Assembly (NCBI RefSeq): GCF_048381675.1
Contig: NZ_JBLWIS010000002.1
Span: 124,001-188,000, forward strand
DNA: 64,000 nucleotides
Reading direction: 5' to 3'
Source of the DNA: Advenella sp048381675
GTDB taxonomy: Bacteria > Pseudomonadota > Gammaproteobacteria > Burkholderiales > Burkholderiaceae_B
Shown here: one piece after another, positions 1-9,075 of the stretch
Position numbering within the stretch: the first letter of the stretch is position 1
Layout of the letters: the number at the start of each line of letters is the position of its first letter
Made by a program: the position numbers and the translations under genes
The notes under the pieces: model-generated
What the model was told of the DNA's origin: nothing
Seen by the model: the letters and a program-made list of their open reading frames with translations, nothing else
Databases searched by the model: none

Positions 1-549
1 ATTCACACGCAAGGCAACCTGAAAAACACCGGTAACTCGCTTGATATAGCCATTGATGGTAAGGGCTTTTTGCAGGTTGAAATGCCGGATGGCACTTTTG
101 CCTATACCCGTAGCGGTTCTTTGCAGCTGGACCAGAACGGTCAGTTGGTTACTGCTGGCGGTTACCCGATTCAACCCGCCATTACCATTCCCGATAATGC
201 CTTGACGATTGAAATTGGCCGTGATGGTACGGTTTCGGTGACCCAGCCGGGTGCGGCCGGGCAGAGTATTCAGGTTGGCCAGCTGGAATTGACGACTTTT
301 GTCAATCCGGCCGGTTTGCTTAGCCTGGGTGAAAACCTGTATGCGCAAACCGATGCTTCGGGTGCGGAAACCGTTTCAACACCGGGTCTTGATGGCACTG
401 GCCGGATTTTGCACAAATATACCGAAACCTCTAATGTGAACGTGGCCGAAGAGCTGGTTAACATGATTGCCACCCAGCGGGCCTATGAAATGAACAGCAA
501 GGCCATTACCACTTCTGACCAGATGCTGGCCCGTTTAACCCAGATCTGA
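1..549 (+). CDS. flgG: Flagellar basal-body rod protein FlgG, 5' truncated
   Basis: This is the C-terminal part of the distal rod protein. The reading frame is open from base 1 and has no start in the window, so roughly the first third of the usual ~260 residues is missing. Visible signatures are the FlgG core segment IDGKGFLQV near the window edge and the conserved C-terminal basal-body helix NMIATQRAYEMNSKAI, which packs in the coiled coil common to axial flagellar proteins. FlgG polymerises in the periplasm between the proximal rod and the hook. It is followed 28 bases later by flgH, in the standard flgG-H-I-J order, which supports a single operon. Identity is firm; only the N-terminus is unknown. 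Confidence 0.97.
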   Translation: MHTQGNLKNTGNSLDIAIDGKGFLQVEMPDGTFAYTRSGSLQLDQNGQLVTAGGYPIQPAITIPDNALTIEIGRDGTVSVTQPGAAGQSIQVGQLELTTFVNPAGLLSLGENLYAQTDASGAETVSTPGLDGTGRILHKYTETSNVNVAEELVNMIATQRAYEMNSKAITTSDQMLARLTQI

Positions 550-577
550 TTGTCTGACTAACTTTGTGATAGTGCCC

Positions 578-1276
578 ATGAATATGTCTTTGCGTTCGAT
601 TCGTTTGTTTGTTATTGGCTTGATCATTGCCCTGGCAAGTGGCTGTGCCATGGTGCCGCATCCAAAAATAGTGGATGGCCCCTTGACCGCCGTGCCAACA
701 CCGGCAGTGCCGAATATAAATCAAGAGCCGGACGGTTCTATTTACCAGGCCGGGCGGGCAGGCAGTTTTCCGCTGTTTGAAGACCGTCGGCCCCGTAATG
801 TGGGCGATATCGTGACCGTGGTCATTGAAGAGAAAACCAATGCTTCAAAACGTGTCGCAACCAGTACCGATCGTCAAAGTGGCATGGATATTGGCGTTAC
901 TGCGGCACCCGACTGGATGCCTGGTGCGCTAGAGGCTGATAATCGGTTTACCGCTGATGGCAGCAATGACATGGAAGGTAAGGGCAGCAGTTCTGCCAAT
1001 AACATGTTTACGGGCAACATCACCACGACCGTCATCGATGTGCTTGCCAACGGCAACCTGAGGATTGCTGGCGAGAAAGCGATTGCGATCAATCAGGGTA
1101 GCGAGCACCTGCGTTTTTCCGGGGTGGTTGATCCGCGTTCGATTACCGGTACCAACACCGTGTCTTCTACCCAAGTGGCCGATGCCCGCATCGAGTTTCG
1201 CAGCAAGGGTGTGATGGATGAAGTGCAAACCATGGGCTGGTTGCAACGCTTTTTCCTGAATATTGCGCCGTTCTAA
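578..1276 (+). CDS. flgH: Flagellar L-ring lipoprotein FlgH
   Basis: FlgH forms the outer-membrane L-ring that lets the rod pass through the outer membrane. The N-terminus is a lipoprotein signal with the lipobox LASGC (Cys about residue 23). The body carries typical FlgH segments such as GDIVTVVIEEKTNASK and, near the C-terminus, SGVVDPRSITGTNTVSSTQVADARI-like sequence ending in GWLQRFFLNIAPF. I chose the ATG at 578. A GTG at 566 in the same frame would add four residues, and an ATG at 584 would remove two; no strong ribosome-binding site decides between them. Length about 232 residues is normal. It lies between flgG and flgI. Confidence 0.96.
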   Translation: MNMSLRSIRLFVIGLIIALASGCAMVPHPKIVDGPLTAVPTPAVPNINQEPDGSIYQAGRAGSFPLFEDRRPRNVGDIVTVVIEEKTNASKRVATSTDRQSGMDIGVTAAPDWMPGALEADNRFTADGSNDMEGKGSSSANNMFTGNITTTVIDVLANGNLRIAGEKAIAINQGSEHLRFSGVVDPRSITGTNTVSSTQVADARIEFRSKGVMDEVQTMGWLQRFFLNIAPF

Positions 1277-1310
1277 GCCTTAAATATTACTCAATGATGG
1301 GAGTTGCAGT

Positions 1311-2432
1311 TTGACCATGAAATCCGGAATCCTGAAAAGCATCATGGCAGTTGCCTTATGGCTGGGTCTGGCGCAGGGGGTTGCCCTGGCCGAACCGTTA
1401 CGCGACCTGGCATCTATCCAGGGTGTGCGGGATAACCAGCTGATAGGCTATGGCCTGGTAGTAGGGCTGGATGGGAGCGGCGACCAGGTACGCCAGTCGC
1501 CCTTTACCCAGCAAAGCCTTACCAACATGCTGGCCCAACTGGGGGTGACGGTGCCTGCCGGCGTCAATATGCAGGTAAAAAACGTGGCGGCTGTCATGGT
1601 AACCGCGACCTTGCCCTCGTTTGCCCAGCCCGGCCAGTCCATTGATGTGAACGTATCTTCGATGGGGAATGCCAAAAGCCTGCGTGGTGGCACCTTGCTC
1701 ATGACTCCCCTGAAGGGTGCCGATAACCAGGTATACGCCATTGCCCAGGGTAATATCGTGGTAGGCGGTGCCGGGGCCCAAGCCGGTGGCAGTTCGGTGC
1801 AGGTGAACCAGTTGAACGGAGGCATGATTACCGGGGGTGCTTTAGTGGAGCGCACCGTGCCAACCCGCTTTAGCAAAGACGGCATGGTACGCATAGAAAT
1901 GCATGATACTGATTTTGGCACGACGGAAAATGCAGTGGCGGCCATTAACAAAATCATGGGTGCCGGTGCGGCCCGGGCCTTGAATGGACGCGTAATTGAA
2001 GTTCGTGGCCCGATGGCAGAATCAGCCCAGGCTGCGTTCCTTGCGCGTTTGCAGGGTATCAATGTTAACAGAGCGGCAGCGCGTGCCAAGGTTATTGTTA
2101 ATGCCCGCACCGGTACGGTAGTCATGAACCAGACGGTGACCATCGATCAGGCCGCAGTTGCCTTTGGCAGTCTGGCGGTGGTCATTGACCAAGGCCTGGA
2201 TGTTAACCAGCCTGATACCCCGTTTGGCGGTGGTCAAACCGTTATCACACCCAATACCAATATCCAGCTTGAGCAGCAACAGGGAAAACTGCAAATGATA
2301 CGCAGAAGTGTTCGCCTGACTGATGTGGTCCGCGCACTAAATGCCCTGGGCGCCAGCCCGCAAGACCTGATTTCCATATTGCAGGCCCTGAAAAGCGCCG
2401 GTGCCTTAAGGGCTGAGCTGGAAATCATTTAG
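1311..2432 (+). CDS. flgI: Flagellar P-ring protein FlgI
   Basis: FlgI assembles the P-ring in the peptidoglycan layer around the rod. The protein is about 373 residues, the usual size, with a Sec signal peptide ending near ALA-EP and the family-defining start of the mature chain EPLRDLASIQGVRDNQLIGYG followed by LVVGLDGSGDQ. The C-terminal ALNALGASPQDLISILQALK is also characteristic. The frame can begin at TTG 1311 or ATG 1317. The GGGAG at 1299-1303 is spaced better for the TTG (7 bases) than for the ATG (13 bases), so the longer form is given with mild preference. Part of the flgGHIJKL run. Confidence 0.97.
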   Translation: MTMKSGILKSIMAVALWLGLAQGVALAEPLRDLASIQGVRDNQLIGYGLVVGLDGSGDQVRQSPFTQQSLTNMLAQLGVTVPAGVNMQVKNVAAVMVTATLPSFAQPGQSIDVNVSSMGNAKSLRGGTLLMTPLKGADNQVYAIAQGNIVVGGAGAQAGGSSVQVNQLNGGMITGGALVERTVPTRFSKDGMVRIEMHDTDFGTTENAVAAINKIMGAGAARALNGRVIEVRGPMAESAQAAFLARLQGINVNRAAARAKVIVNARTGTVVMNQTVTIDQAAVAFGSLAVVIDQGLDVNQPDTPFGGGQTVITPNTNIQLEQQQGKLQMIRRSVRLTDVVRALNALGASPQDLISILQALKSAGALRAELEII

Positions 2433-2447
2433 CAAACAGGAATCACC

Positions 2448-3503
2448 ATGACAATTACCAGTTATACTCCTCGTCCCGGCGTGGGCCGCTCGGCTCCGCA
2501 GTTTGTAATGGACATTAATTCACTGCACCAGCTCAAGCGCCAGGTGGCCGGACAAATGAATACCACGCTGGAAGAGATAGAAAAAGGTGAAAAAGAAGTT
2601 GCCCAGCAATTTGAAGCCTTGTTTATTCAAACCCTCATGAAGCAGGCACGCTCTACCCGCTTGGGTGATGGCCTGTTTGAAAGCGACCAGACACGCCTGG
2701 TGCAATCCATGGCGGATGAGCAAATGGCCTTGCATCTGGCCTCGGGTAAAGGAATCGGATTGGCAGAATCCTTGCTGGCGCAGATTCGGTCTAGCGGTTC
2801 GGCCGCCATGGCCAATGCTGGCGTAGCTGCTGGAGCAGGTTCTGCATCTGCCGTAATGAATGCAACTTCAGCACCAGGTTCAAGTTCTTTGGAAAACAGG
2901 GACGCGATTGGTGAACTGATTTCTTCCCTGGGCAACCGGGTACGAAACTTTGCAAAAAACATGGCTTCGGTCATTGATGCGGTTGATGACGCACCGGAGC
3001 GGGTTAGCAGTTTTGTTGACAAAATGGGGCCGGCTGCCAGTGCCGCAGCCGCCAGTTCAGGCATTCCGGCTTCGCTTATTTTAAGCCAGGCTGCGCTTGA
3101 GTCGGGCTGGGGCCGTCGTGAAATTTTGCATGAAAATGGCCAGACCAGTTATAACCTGTTTGGGATTAAGGCAACCGGTGGTTGGACAGGAAAAGTGGTT
3201 AACGTAATGACCACCGAATATGTCGATGGGGTGGCAAAGAAAATGAAGCAAGCTTTCAGGGCCTATGATTCGTATGAGGAATCCTTTGCCGATTATGCTC
3301 GCCTGATCAGTCAGAACGAACGTTACCAGGACGTACTGACGGCAGAGAATGCCCATGAAGCAGCCCGAGAGATCCAGAAAGCAGGTTATGCCACCGATCC
3401 CAAGTACGCCAGTAAATTGATCAATATTATGGGTTATTTTGATGAGCGTTCGTTAGCCGGCAATACGGCATCAACCGTAAAAAACCGGATCGCCAGCATT
3501 TAA
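2448..3503 (+). CDS. flgJ: Flagellar rod-assembly protein / muramidase FlgJ
   Basis: FlgJ caps the growing rod and cuts peptidoglycan so that the rod can penetrate. The N-terminal rod-binding domain (about residues 30-110) shows VAQQFEALFIQTLMKQAR and the later LVQSMADEQMALHLASGKG. After an Ala/Ser-rich linker (about 125-165) comes a glucosaminidase-type domain (about 190-340), with the putative catalytic glutamate in SQAALESGWGRREIL and the motif NLFGIKATGGW. This two-domain architecture of about 350 residues is typical of beta- and gammaproteobacteria. An AGGAA ribosome site lies just ahead of ATG 2448. A sigma-28 promoter follows the gene, so flgK can be expressed separately. Confidence 0.97.
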   Translation: MTITSYTPRPGVGRSAPQFVMDINSLHQLKRQVAGQMNTTLEEIEKGEKEVAQQFEALFIQTLMKQARSTRLGDGLFESDQTRLVQSMADEQMALHLASGKGIGLAESLLAQIRSSGSAAMANAGVAAGAGSASAVMNATSAPGSSSLENRDAIGELISSLGNRVRNFAKNMASVIDAVDDAPERVSSFVDKMGPAASAAAASSGIPASLILSQAALESGWGRREILHENGQTSYNLFGIKATGGWTGKVVNVMTTEYVDGVAKKMKQAFRAYDSYEESFADYARLISQNERYQDVLTAENAHEAAREIQKAGYATDPKYASKLINIMGYFDERSLAGNTASTVKNRIASI

Positions 3504-3535
3504 GCCGGCCGGCTCACATTTTTTGGTGTTCAGGC

Positions 3536-3562
3536 TAAATAATTGGATTTTTCTGCCGTAAA
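3536..3562 (+). promoter_or_regulatory. Sigma-28 (FliA) promoter upstream of flgK
   Basis: TAAATAAT, 11 bases, GCCGTAAA, that is TAAA-N15-GCCG with exactly the spacing of the enterobacterial FliA consensus TAAAGTTT-N11-GCCGATAA. It lies about 39 bases upstream of the flgK start, in the flgJ-flgK gap. The same element recurs before fliD and fliC. The match is read directly; promoter activity is inferred. Confidence 0.82.
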
Positions 3563-3600
3563 CCTATAGAAAGACAAGCAATATTTATTGACGGAAATTT

Positions 3601-5253
3601 ATGAATTTGGCCAAACTTGGGTTAACCGCCCTAAATACGGCGCAGGCTCGCCTGACAACAACCAGCCATAATATTAATAACTATGATACCGCCGGGTATA
3701 CCCGGCAGGAAACCCTGATCTCAACCGCAGGGGCTTCTTCTACCGGTAACGGCTTTTTTGGCCGGGGTGTCGCGGTGGATACCGTTCGTCGTGCTTACAA
3801 TTCTTTTTTAAACAGCCAGTTGGTTAATAACGAAAGCAAAGGGGCCTTGCTGGCTGCCTACGGCGGCCAGATTACGCAAATCAATAATGTCCTGGCAGAC
3901 CGTACTGTGGGTATCGGGCCGTCAATCCAGTCATTTTTTGATGGTGTCAATGCGGTAGCCAGTAATCCGGCTGATCCCGCTTCCCGCCAGGAATTGCTGG
4001 GCCGGACCCAGACTGTCGTTACCCAATTCAATGAGCTGGGCCATTTTCTGGATCAGCAACGGGGTGAAATCAACAGCCAGATTGATAACTCGGTCACTTC
4101 GATTAACGCCCACCTTAGCCGCATTTCACAGCTAAACCAGCAAATCGTATATGCCAAGGGTGTGAATCCCAATCATGAGCCCAATGATTTGCTGGACCAG
4201 CGTGATTATGAAATCTCACAACTTAACCAGATTGTGAACGTGAACGTGGTTGAGCAGGACAATCAGGTCACCATCTCGGTGGGCAACGGTCAGCAATTGC
4301 TGAGCCAAAACAAGGTTTATCCCTTAAAGACCGGCCCTGCCGCAGACAACCCAAAAAATACCGTGGTGTATGCCACCATTCCGGTAGGCAAGCAAGGTGA
4401 AGTAGTTGAAGTTGCGCTGGATGAAGCAAAAATAACGGGTGGATCGCTGGGCGGTTTGTTGAAATACCGTCGCGAAAGTCTGGAAGTAGAGCAGCGTGAA
4501 GTTGGCCAGCTGGCAACCGCTTTTGCCCTGTCCATGAATGAGGCCAATGCCAAGGGCCTGGACCTGAAGGGTGAACCGGGCAAGGCATTTTTTAATGTGC
4601 CGGCCCCCATTGCCACTGCCAATTCCCAAAATGTGGGTAATGTAAACGTAACGGCCAGTTTCCAGTCTGATGCCGCAGGCAAAATACAGGCTTCAGATTA
4701 TGCCATTTATTTTGATGGCAATAACTATACGGTAACACGTGATAGCGATAATGCCATTATTCATACGGGTGCCACACTTGATGGCGTTGCCGTTGATGGC
4801 ATGCAATTGAAAATGGATGGCGGTATTGCCTCGGCGGGTGACCGCTGGGTTCTGTCAGCGGTTGCGCACAGTTCGGTGCAAATCAGTGTGGCCATGACCA
4901 GTGCCGAGCAGATTGCCGCCGCCGATGCTGACGGGGGCGTGGCTAACGGCAATAATGCCCTGGAAATGGCAAAGCTGCAAAGCAGCAAAGTGTTGGGTGG
5001 CGTGAAAACCTTTAATGAAAGTTTTTCACAAATCGTTAACCGGGTAGGGGTTCAGGCCCAACAAAATGAATTCATGATCGCTTCTCAGAATGCCCTGACC
5101 AAACAAAGCTATTCAGCACAACAGGCTTTGTCGGGGGTTAACCTGAATGAAGAATACATCAACCTTGAAGCCGCCCAGGAAATGTTCATGGCAGCTTCAC
5201 GTATTATTGAAGTCAGCTCTGTGCTGATGGATACCATTTTATCTTTGAAGTAA
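3601..5253 (+). CDS. flgK: Flagellar hook-associated protein FlgK (HAP1)
   Basis: FlgK is the first hook-filament junction protein, exported through the flagellar type III apparatus to the hook tip. The N-terminus MNLAKLGLTALNTAQARL with NINNYDTAGYTRQE is the diagnostic axial-protein helix of HAP1, and the C-terminus GVNLNEEYINLEAAQEMFMAASRII is the matching D0 helix. Length of 550 residues is in the usual range; the middle (about 330-430) is the variable exposed domain. The ATG at 3601 is preceded by ACGGAA. A sigma-28 promoter at 3536-3562 suggests late, FliA-dependent expression with flgL and the chemoreceptor downstream. Confidence 0.97.
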   Translation: MNLAKLGLTALNTAQARLTTTSHNINNYDTAGYTRQETLISTAGASSTGNGFFGRGVAVDTVRRAYNSFLNSQLVNNESKGALLAAYGGQITQINNVLADRTVGIGPSIQSFFDGVNAVASNPADPASRQELLGRTQTVVTQFNELGHFLDQQRGEINSQIDNSVTSINAHLSRISQLNQQIVYAKGVNPNHEPNDLLDQRDYEISQLNQIVNVNVVEQDNQVTISVGNGQQLLSQNKVYPLKTGPAADNPKNTVVYATIPVGKQGEVVEVALDEAKITGGSLGGLLKYRRESLEVEQREVGQLATAFALSMNEANAKGLDLKGEPGKAFFNVPAPIATANSQNVGNVNVTASFQSDAAGKIQASDYAIYFDGNNYTVTRDSDNAIIHTGATLDGVAVDGMQLKMDGGIASAGDRWVLSAVAHSSVQISVAMTSAEQIAAADADGGVANGNNALEMAKLQSSKVLGGVKTFNESFSQIVNRVGVQAQQNEFMIASQNALTKQSYSAQQALSGVNLNEEYINLEAAQEMFMAASRIIEVSSVLMDTILSLK

Positions 5254-5264
5254 GGATGTAAGGC

Positions 5265-6500
5265 ATGCGCATCAGTACCAGCCAGTTTTATAAAACAGGA
5301 CTCAACACGATCAATACCCAGCAAGCCAAACAACTGGATATTTTCACGCAAATCGGTACCGGCAAGAAAATTGTTTCTCCTAAGGATGATCCATTAGGTG
5401 CTGCCCGTGCATTGAATTTATCCAATAATATGGGCATTAATGACCGCTTTGCCGAGAACCGTTCTATTGCCACGCAAAACCTGGCTTTTGAAGAAAGTAT
5501 CCTGAATGAAGTGGCGACTACACTGGTTGCGATCAAAACCAGAATTGTGGAAGCCGGCAATGGCACCATGGCTGATGCTGACCGTGCCACCTTGTCGGAA
5601 GTGGTCAGCAGCCTGCGCAATCAGGTATTGGGCCTGGCTAACAGTACCGATGGTAACGGGCAACATATTTTTTCCGGCAACCATTCGGATCGTGCCGCTT
5701 TTGCCCCTGATGCCAACGGCAAGATAAACTGGCAGGGTGACTCGGGTAACCGCGCCATTCAGGTTAGTTCTTCACGCCAGATAAGCTCTGCCGATACCGG
5801 TTATGCGGTTTTTACCCGTGCGGTTTCTGGTGAAAATACCTATTTGACTTCAGCCGCCAGCACCAATACGGGAACTGGACAAATCAGCACACCCAATATC
5901 AGTGATCCGAAAGGCGCCAATGTGGGCAATGATTTCAGTATTGCATTCAGTGGTACACCACTGTCTTATACCGTTGAAACCCGCAATGCAGACGGTGTCG
6001 TGCTGGGTACCGATGGGCCCAATATTTATGATGCCAGCAAACAGCGGCTTGAATTGCCCGGTGGCGTGGATGTGGTGTTGTCAGGCACCCCGGCTGATGG
6101 CGACTCGTTCAGCGTCAATCATGTCCAGAATGAAGATATTAATATTTTCGATACCCTGGATGCCTTGGCATCAGCCCTTAATACGTCTACCAGCAATGAC
6201 CCGCAAGCGGCTGCCAGGTTGCGTAATGTGATGTCATCAGCAATCCAGCGCATTGATGCCAATTACAATACGGTGCTCACTACCCGTGCTTCGATTGGTA
6301 CCAGAATGAATGAAATCGAGGCATTGGACGCCAGCGGTGAACAACGCCGGCTTGATTTCAAAAGTGAAATTTCCGCTATTGAAGATGTTGATTTCTATGA
6401 GGCAAGTACCGAGCTGACCATGCGCGGCCTGGCGCTTGAGGCGGCATCCCTGGCATTCAAGAAAATCCAGGGCCTTAGCCTTTTCAAGACTTTAGGTTGA
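5265..6500 (+). CDS. flgL: Flagellar hook-associated protein FlgL (HAP3)
   Basis: FlgL is the second junction protein between hook and filament. The N-terminus MRISTSQFYKTGLNTINTQQ followed by TGKKIVSPKDDPLGAARAL is a classic FlgL/flagellin-type D0-D1 start, and the C-terminus ISAIEDVDFYEASTELTMR closes the same helical bundle. At 411 residues it is larger than the ~317 of E. coli FlgL, owing to a longer central domain, which is common in betaproteobacteria. It begins 11 bases after flgK and is presumably co-transcribed from the flgK sigma-28 promoter. Confidence 0.96.
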   Translation: MRISTSQFYKTGLNTINTQQAKQLDIFTQIGTGKKIVSPKDDPLGAARALNLSNNMGINDRFAENRSIATQNLAFEESILNEVATTLVAIKTRIVEAGNGTMADADRATLSEVVSSLRNQVLGLANSTDGNGQHIFSGNHSDRAAFAPDANGKINWQGDSGNRAIQVSSSRQISSADTGYAVFTRAVSGENTYLTSAASTNTGTGQISTPNISDPKGANVGNDFSIAFSGTPLSYTVETRNADGVVLGTDGPNIYDASKQRLELPGGVDVVLSGTPADGDSFSVNHVQNEDINIFDTLDALASALNTSTSNDPQAAARLRNVMSSAIQRIDANYNTVLTTRASIGTRMNEIEALDASGEQRRLDFKSEISAIEDVDFYEASTELTMRGLALEAASLAFKKIQGLSLFKTLG

Positions 6501-6516
6501 TATTGGAGTAGGTACA

Positions 6517-7953
6517 ATGAATTTATCCACGATACAAATTAAATCCAGCTTGCGTATTTTGGTGGCCATTATTATTTTGGGCACTTTCGCAGTATTGGCA
6601 ATGGCCGTTGTCAGTAATTTCCAAAGCACGGCTTCCATCCAGACATTAAGCCAGGCACTTGCACAGTATGCTCCTGCCGATATTGCATTGGAAAACACGA
6701 AACTGCTTGAGCAGTCTGAAGAAAACACCCGCTATGTGATTTTGTTTTCGGTCCTAATCGCGCTGTTTACCCTGTTTTTTGCTTTTTTTGTGCATCGCCT
6801 GTTAACCGCGGTTATTGTCAAGCCGTTTGCCCGGGTAGAAGACTACTTTAGCCGAATGGCCAAAGGTGAGCTGAACCAGGATATCAAGGTGGTCGGCAAT
6901 AATGAAGTGGCGCGTATCATGCGTGGCCTGGTCGATATGCAAGACAAGCTGGGCAGCATTGTTGACCAAGTGCGTGGTAGTCTGAATATCATTAATGAAA
7001 ATGGTGACAAGCTCGGTGAAGACAACCTTAATTTAAGTGCCCGTACCGAACAGCAATCAGCCGCCTTGCAGGAAACCGCTGCCAGCATGGAAGAGTTGTC
7101 CAGTACCGTCAAGCAAAACGCTGAAAATGCCCGTCAAGCCAACCAGTTGGCGGTTCAGGCATCCCATGTGGCTGAAGAAGGCGGGGAGGTCATGCGCAAA
7201 GTGGTTAGCACCATGGAAGAAATTTCCGACGGTTCCAACAAAATTGCGGATATTGTCAGCATGATTGACAGCATTGCCTTCCAGACCAATATCCTGGCCA
7301 TTAATGCCGCGGTTGAAGCGGCCCGTGCCGGCGAGCAGGGCAATGGTTTTGCGGTGGTGGCTTCCGAGGTTCGTGCACTGTCACAGCGTAGTGCCGAGGC
7401 CGCCAAAGAAATCAAACAGCTGATTGATGCTTCGGTGGACAAAGTCGGTGATGGCGCCAAACTGGTTGGCCAGGCCGGACAAACCATGCGCAACATCGTG
7501 ACTTCAATTTCTGAAGTAACCACCATTATGGGTGAAATCTCTTCGGCAACTGAAGAACAGGCGAGTGGTATTGACCAGATTAACCGTGCAGTGATTCAGA
7601 TGGATAATGTGACGCACCAAAACTCGGAGCTGGTCGAGCGCCTGGCCGCCTCTACCGGATTCCTCAACGAGAAAATTGATGAAGCCATGAATACGATGGC
7701 CCTGTTTGTGACCAAAGGACATCGCTCATTTGTGGATGAGGCGATTTATCAGTCTAAAAAGTCAGACATTAAAAAATCATCCCCTGTGCTTGCCAGTGCC
7801 AAAAAAGAGGTCCCTTCGCTCTCTTTGAAAGAGGCATGGAGCCAGCGTATGGAGTTTGGCGAGCAGGACGTTCCGCTGTTGACTGAAAAGCCTGATGCGT
7901 TGCGTTCTCCGCTAAGATCCCATAAAAAGCAGGATGACTGGGTATCTTTCTAG
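6517..7953 (+). CDS. Methyl-accepting chemotaxis protein with minimal periplasmic loop
   Basis: This is an inner-membrane chemoreceptor of 478 residues. A first membrane helix (about residues 13-32) is followed by only some 40 residues outside and a second helix (about 72-92), so there is no classical ligand-binding domain. Then come a HAMP segment (about 95-145) and a long cytoplasmic coiled coil with the signalling hairpin tip, read as IVSMIDSIAFQTNILAINAAVEAARAGEQG. Glutamine/glutamate pairs such as EQQSAALQETAASMEEL mark methylation helices. The last residues, DDWVSF, fit the xWxxF tether that recruits CheR and CheB in some receptors. It follows flgL by 16 bases, so it may share the late flagellar promoter. 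The sensed signal cannot be predicted; energy or internal sensing is plausible given the tiny loop. Confidence 0.93.
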   Translation: MNLSTIQIKSSLRILVAIIILGTFAVLAMAVVSNFQSTASIQTLSQALAQYAPADIALENTKLLEQSEENTRYVILFSVLIALFTLFFAFFVHRLLTAVIVKPFARVEDYFSRMAKGELNQDIKVVGNNEVARIMRGLVDMQDKLGSIVDQVRGSLNIINENGDKLGEDNLNLSARTEQQSAALQETAASMEELSSTVKQNAENARQANQLAVQASHVAEEGGEVMRKVVSTMEEISDGSNKIADIVSMIDSIAFQTNILAINAAVEAARAGEQGNGFAVVASEVRALSQRSAEAAKEIKQLIDASVDKVGDGAKLVGQAGQTMRNIVTSISEVTTIMGEISSATEEQASGIDQINRAVIQMDNVTHQNSELVERLAASTGFLNEKIDEAMNTMALFVTKGHRSFVDEAIYQSKKSDIKKSSPVLASAKKEVPSLSLKEAWSQRMEFGEQDVPLLTEKPDALRSPLRSHKKQDDWVSF

Positions 7954-8733
7954 TTAAAACCCGTTCATGATACGCCCCATCTGTTCAAATCCATTGAAGA
8001 AAAAACGTTCCAGGAATTGATTCAGATAGGGCAGCACGATCATCAATAGCATCATACTGAATGTCAGGGTAATCGGAAATCCTACCGCGAATACCGATAA
8101 TTGCTGGGCCGTACGGTTAAGAATACCCATTGCCAGGTTAATGGTAAGTAAAGAAATAATCAGAGGCATGGCAATTAGCATGCCGGCAATAAAAATCTGT
8201 GCGCTCCATTCAATCAGCAGCCCAATGCCATTAAGCTGCAACGAGGCATCGCTGATGGGAATAATTTCAAAAGATCGTGCAAGGCCCGAGATCAGGATGA
8301 GATGCCCATTACCGGCTACAAAAATAAGCATGGCCAAGGCATTAAGCAGGCGTGACATCACGCTGGTATTGCCACCACTGGCCGGATCAAAAAACGAGGC
8401 AAAAGAAAGGCCCATTTGCAGGCCAATCAATTCACCTGCCATATTGACGGCGGCAAATACGATCCGCATGGTAAAACCCATCGCCATGCCAATGATAATC
8501 TGCTTGGCCATCATAACCATTGCTGCCCAGGAGTCGGGTGGAATGGTTTCAAAGGGACCAATAAATGGAGAAATGGCGACCGTTAAAATCACGGAAATGC
8601 CAATCTTGACCATGACTGGCACGGTAGATTCGCCCAGCACTGGGGAACTGCCTACAAAAGCCGCGATGCGACACATTGGCCACAGAAACAGGCCAATCCA
8701 AGTATACAGTTGATCCAGGGTGAAGGTAATCAT
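7954..8733 (-). CDS. fliR: Flagellar export-apparatus protein FliR
   Basis: FliR is a membrane component of the export gate, forming a helical complex with FliP and FliQ. The 259-residue protein is almost wholly hydrophobic with about six membrane helices. Family features include the N-terminal FTLDQLYTWIGLFLWPMCRI, SSPVLGESTVPVMVKIG and GMAMGFTMRIVFAAVNMAGELIG. It is the last gene of the fliL-M-N-OP-Q-R run, 39 bases after fliQ. Its stop codon abuts the stop of the oncoming chemoreceptor gene exactly, leaving no space for a conventional terminator between the two transcripts. Confidence 0.96.
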   Translation of the reverse strand: MITFTLDQLYTWIGLFLWPMCRIAAFVGSSPVLGESTVPVMVKIGISVILTVAISPFIGPFETIPPDSWAAMVMMAKQIIIGMAMGFTMRIVFAAVNMAGELIGLQMGLSFASFFDPASGGNTSVMSRLLNALAMLIFVAGNGHLILISGLARSFEIIPISDASLQLNGIGLLIEWSAQIFIAGMLIAMPLIISLLTINLAMGILNRTAQQLSVFAVGFPITLTFSMMLLMIVLPYLNQFLERFFFNGFEQMGRIMNGF

Positions 8734-8772
8734 ATCAAGAAAAACAAGCAGGTTGCGGGCAAACGCTGCTGT

Positions 8773-9042
8773 TTATTGTGCCAGGCTTGGAATGGTAATA
8801 AACAGTTCCCGGATATAATCGGTGAGGGAACCAATCATCCATGGGCCTAATAGCACCAGGACGGCACCCACAGCAAGGATTTTGGGAATGAATGACAGGG
8901 TCATTTCATTGATTTGCGTGGCAGCCTGGAAAATGGCAATCACCAGGCCTACCACCAAGGTGGTAATCAGCAAGGGGGCTGCCAGTGAAAAAGCCAGGCG
9001 TAACGCAATGTACGTCATTGACATGATGCTTTCAGAGGTCAT
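8773..9042 (-). CDS. fliQ: Flagellar export-apparatus protein FliQ
   Basis: FliQ is a small two-helix inner-membrane subunit of the FliPQR export gate. At 89 residues it has the normal length. The sequence shows the characteristic ALRLAFSLAAPLLITTLVVG and the glutamine/threonine-rich AIFQAATQINEMTLSFIPKI between the two hydrophobic helices. It lies between fliP and fliR in the canonical order. Confidence 0.96.
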   Translation of the reverse strand: MTSESIMSMTYIALRLAFSLAAPLLITTLVVGLVIAIFQAATQINEMTLSFIPKILAVGAVLVLLGPWMIGSLTDYIRELFITIPSLAQ

Positions 9043-9075
9043 GCAGGTTCCTTGTAAACAAATAGTAGCCGACGG

